Shown here one piece after another: positions 56,685 through 58,584 of a stretch of 58,584 nt of DNA (the stretch's first letter is position 1; the number at the start of each line of letters is the position of its first letter). The translations under genes were made by a program, and so were the position numbers. Source of the stretch: Tenericutes bacterium ADurb.Bin239 (lineage in GTDB: Bacteria > Bacillota_I > Bacilli_A > RFN20 > CAG-826). The notes beneath the pieces were generated by a model. The model had not been told where the DNA came from and searched no databases. It was given only the letters and a program-made list of their open reading frames with translations. The stretch spans positions 1 through 58,584 of the forward strand of contig MWCB01000005.1 in NCBI GenBank assembly GCA_002069815.1, given 5' to 3'.

Positions 56685-58503
56685 TTTTAACCTCCACCAT
56701 CGCAAAGCCTTCGATAATGTCACCTTCTTTAATATCGTTATAGTTTAAAAGTGTCATTCCACATTCATACCCTGCTCGTGATTCTTTCACATCATTTTTA
56801 ACGTGTTTCATCGTTGCTACTTCACCTTCGTAAATAATAACCCCATCCCGTAATAACCGAACGGTTTGATCACGACGGATAATTCCGCTTAACATATAAC
56901 AACCGGCAATCGTTCCTACTTTCGAAGCATGCCAAATAGCGCGTACTTCGGCTTGACCAGTAACTTTTTCTTCAAACTCTGGTTTAAGCAAACCACGCAA
57001 AGCTTTTTCTGTTTGTTCAAGTAACGCGTAAATGACACGATGTAAGTGAATTTCAATTTTAAGACGATCGGCTAAGTCACGAACTTGGTTATTAGGCCGA
57101 ATATTAAAGCCAAAGATAACGGCATTACTCGCACTCGCCAGTAAAACGTCACTTTCGGTAATTTGACCAGCACTAGCCCGAATAATATTTAAACGTACCC
57201 CGTCAATATTAATTTTCTCAAGGCTCCCACGGACCGCTTCCGCACTACCACTGTTATCGGCTTTAATAATAACGTTAACGACCACTGTTTCGCCCTCGGC
57301 AATTTGTTTATGTAGGTCGCTAAGTTTTAAGCCTTCACTACTACCCCGACTTTCTTCAATGCGAATTTGCTTCCGTTTGGTCGCTAATTCTTTGGCTTCT
57401 TTTTCGGTTTCAAAAGCGATGAAATTATCACCAGCTTCGGGCACTTCATCTAAACCGATAATGGCAACTGGCGTCGCCGGTCCTGCACTTTTTAACGCTT
57501 TATTATGTTCATTTGTCATCCGGCGCACTTTCCCATAAGCCGCCCCTGCTACCACGAAATCGCGATTTGTTAAAGTTCCATTTTGAATTAAAAGCGTGGC
57601 TTTGGGTCCTTCACCACGTTCAAGACGCGCTTCTAAAACGGTACCATAAGCATAACGGCGCGGATTAGCGTGCAACTCAAGCATTTCGGCCGTGACGAGA
57701 ATAGCGTCCAGTAATTGTTCAATCCCTGTTCCTTTTTTGGCGGAGATTGGTTGAAAAATAACATCGCCTCCATATTCTTCGGCAATGACATTTTGCGCTA
57801 AAAGTTCATTTTTAACTTTTTGAAGATCAGCGCTTGGTTTATCCATTTTATTAACTGCTACGATAATGGGCACTTCGGCAGCACGAGCGTGGTCAATCGC
57901 TTCAATTGTTTGTGGCATAACCCCATCATCAGCGGCCACCACTAAAATAACAATGTCGGTTACTTTCGTGCCCCGGCTCCGCATTGCGGTAAAAGCTTCG
58001 TGCCCAGGAGTGTCAATAAAGGTAATCTTTTTTCCATTAATTTCTTTTTGGTATGCCCCAATTGCTTGGGTAATTGAACCGGCTTCACCACTGACAATTG
58101 AGGAACTCCTAATGGCGTCAATTAGGGTTGTTTTACCATGGTCAACGTGTCCCATAATCGTGACGACGGGCGGACGTGGTTTTAAGTCCTTGGGATTATC
58201 AACGATATGGGCGAGACCAAAGTCGCAATCATCATCACTTTCTTCCACAAAATCATAGTCAAAATTAAAATCAAGACATAATTCGGCAACCGTTTCTGGG
58301 CTTAGGACATTGTTAATCGTAACCATTTGCCCTTTCATAAATAAATTTTTAATTATCTGGGCCTCGCTTAATTTTAAAAGACGGGCTAAATCGCTGACTT
58401 TAATCGGGCCTTGATAAATAAGTTTTCGACCTTCCATGTAAGGGCCACTTGCTTTTTTAGTGTGGTGCGCCACATTGCTGATGCGTCGTTTTTCATTACT
58501 CAT
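56677..58503 (-). CDS. infB: Translation initiation factor IF-2
   Basis: IF-2 is the GTPase that positions fMet-tRNA on the ribosome. A short N-terminal IF2_N-like domain (~32-70) precedes the G domain ([28 protein letters not shown]) and domains II-IV. At 608 residues it lacks the long N-terminal extension of many IF-2s, as in reduced genomes. The ATG at 58503 has an in-frame TAA directly before it and no Shine-Dalgarno next to it; an AAAGGAG lies 51 bases upstream, beyond a structured region. B. subtilis ylxP between infB and rbfA is absent. Confidence 0.97.
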   Translation of the reverse strand: MSNEKRRISNVAHHTKKASGPYMEGRKLIYQGPIKVSDLARLLKLSEAQIIKNLFMKGQMVTINNVLSPETVAELCLDFNFDYDFVEESDDDCDFGLAHIVDNPKDLKPRPPVVTIMGHVDHGKTTLIDAIRSSSIVSGEAGSITQAIGAYQKEINGKKITFIDTPGHEAFTAMRSRGTKVTDIVILVVAADDGVMPQTIEAIDHARAAEVPIIVAVNKMDKPSADLQKVKNELLAQNVIAEEYGGDVIFQPISAKKGTGIEQLLDAILVTAEMLELHANPRRYAYGTVLEARLERGEGPKATLLIQNGTLTNRDFVVAGAAYGKVRRMTNEHNKALKSAGPATPVAIIGLDEVPEAGDNFIAFETEKEAKELATKRKQIRIEESRGSSEGLKLSDLHKQIAEGETVVVNVIIKADNSGSAEAVRGSLEKINIDGVRLNIIRASAGQITESDVLLASASNAVIFGFNIRPNNQVRDLADRLKIEIHLHRVIYALLEQTEKALRGLLKPEFEEKVTGQAEVRAIWHASKVGTIAGCYMLSGIIRRDQTVRLLRDGVIIYEGEVATMKHVKNDVKESRAGYECGMTLLNYNDIKEGDIIEGFAMVEVKNG

Positions 58504-58515
58504 TTAAGTTACGTA

Positions 58516-58567
58516 TTATTCAGTTAAGCCTAGTTTGATGACTGAATAACTTCTCTCCTTTCTAGGC
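58516..58567 (-). promoter_or_regulatory. Structured infB leader with possible pseudoknot
   Basis: Read on the minus strand: GCCTAG, AAAGGAGAGAAG, TTATTCAGT, CATCAAA, CTAGGC, TTA, ACTGAATAA. GCCTAG pairs with CTAGGC (6 bp) and TTATTCAGT with ACTGAATAA (9 bp). The two stems interleave, so they form an H-type pseudoknot or are mutually exclusive. The only good Shine-Dalgarno near infB is in the first loop. Confidence 0.55.
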
Positions 58568-58584
58568 TACAATGTAATAGCTGT

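Overview
The window is a low-GC, almost purely housekeeping segment of a bacterium from the Bacilli/Mollicutes side of the Firmicutes. TGA is an ordinary stop: the rsmE and hrcA frames end on it, so this is not a Mycoplasma-type code. Gene order supports the placement. The run greA-comEA-comEC-holA-rpsT-lepA-hemW-hrcA-grpE-dnaK-dnaJ-rsmE-mtaB-rpsU-ybeY and the run infB-rbfA-truB-ribF-rpsO-pnp-rnj-ftsK both follow the Bacillus subtilis order, with genes lost (no prmA, gpr or spo genes) and others inserted. I cannot name the genus. The mix of uppP, comEC, type I pullulanase, an A-type flavoprotein and a GlpABC-like oxidoreductase module suggests a small-genome anaerobic or microaerobic fermenter.

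Layout, in + coordinates; nearly all genes are on the minus strand. 1-4.6 kb: ybeY, a C39-peptidase/membrane protein, rpsU, three small proteins (two of them membrane proteins), deoC, rpmF. 4.7-8.3 kb: mtaB, an unknown gene, rsmE (translationally coupled), then uppP. 8.3-11.8 kb: two tandem exported DUF6273-like paralogues behind a LexA-box-like palindrome. 12-16.7 kb: hrcA-grpE-dnaK-dnaJ behind a strong promoter flanked by two CIRCE operators. 16.7-19.1 kb: an ArsR repressor and a P1B-4 metal-exporting ATPase. 19.1-27.2 kb: hemW, a small membrane protein, a degenerate Fic-fold protein, lepA, a nuclease-helicase fusion, fmt. 27.3-31.7 kb: rpsT (+), then holA, comEC, comEA, greA (-). 31.7-35.2 kb: DUF1292, ruvX, alaS with an alanine T-box leader. 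35.2-44.4 kb: mnmA, dtd, pdp, plsC, an OB-fold protein, pulA, acpS, ftsK. 44.5-49.2 kb: an RNase J2-like protein and a three-gene GlpABC-like redox module. 49.4-58.5 kb: pnp, rpsO, an FprA-type flavoprotein, ribF, truB, a plus-strand TtcA-like/GNAT fusion, rbfA, infB.

Most genes serve translation (ribosomal proteins, tRNA and rRNA modification, initiation), RNA decay, proteostasis, DNA uptake and translocation. I found no tRNA, rRNA, CRISPR array, insertion sequence or prophage, and no gene-free stretch above 300 bases.

The best candidates for new biology are: the Fic-fold protein that has lost its catalytic motif; the TtcA-like/acetyltransferase fusion; the C39 peptidase joined to a six-helix transporter domain without an ATPase; a possible H-type pseudoknot in the infB leader; several start codons 6-8 bases behind a TATAAT-like box with no Shine-Dalgarno (SD) sequence (possible leaderless mRNAs); and a T-box leader without an evident terminator U-run.
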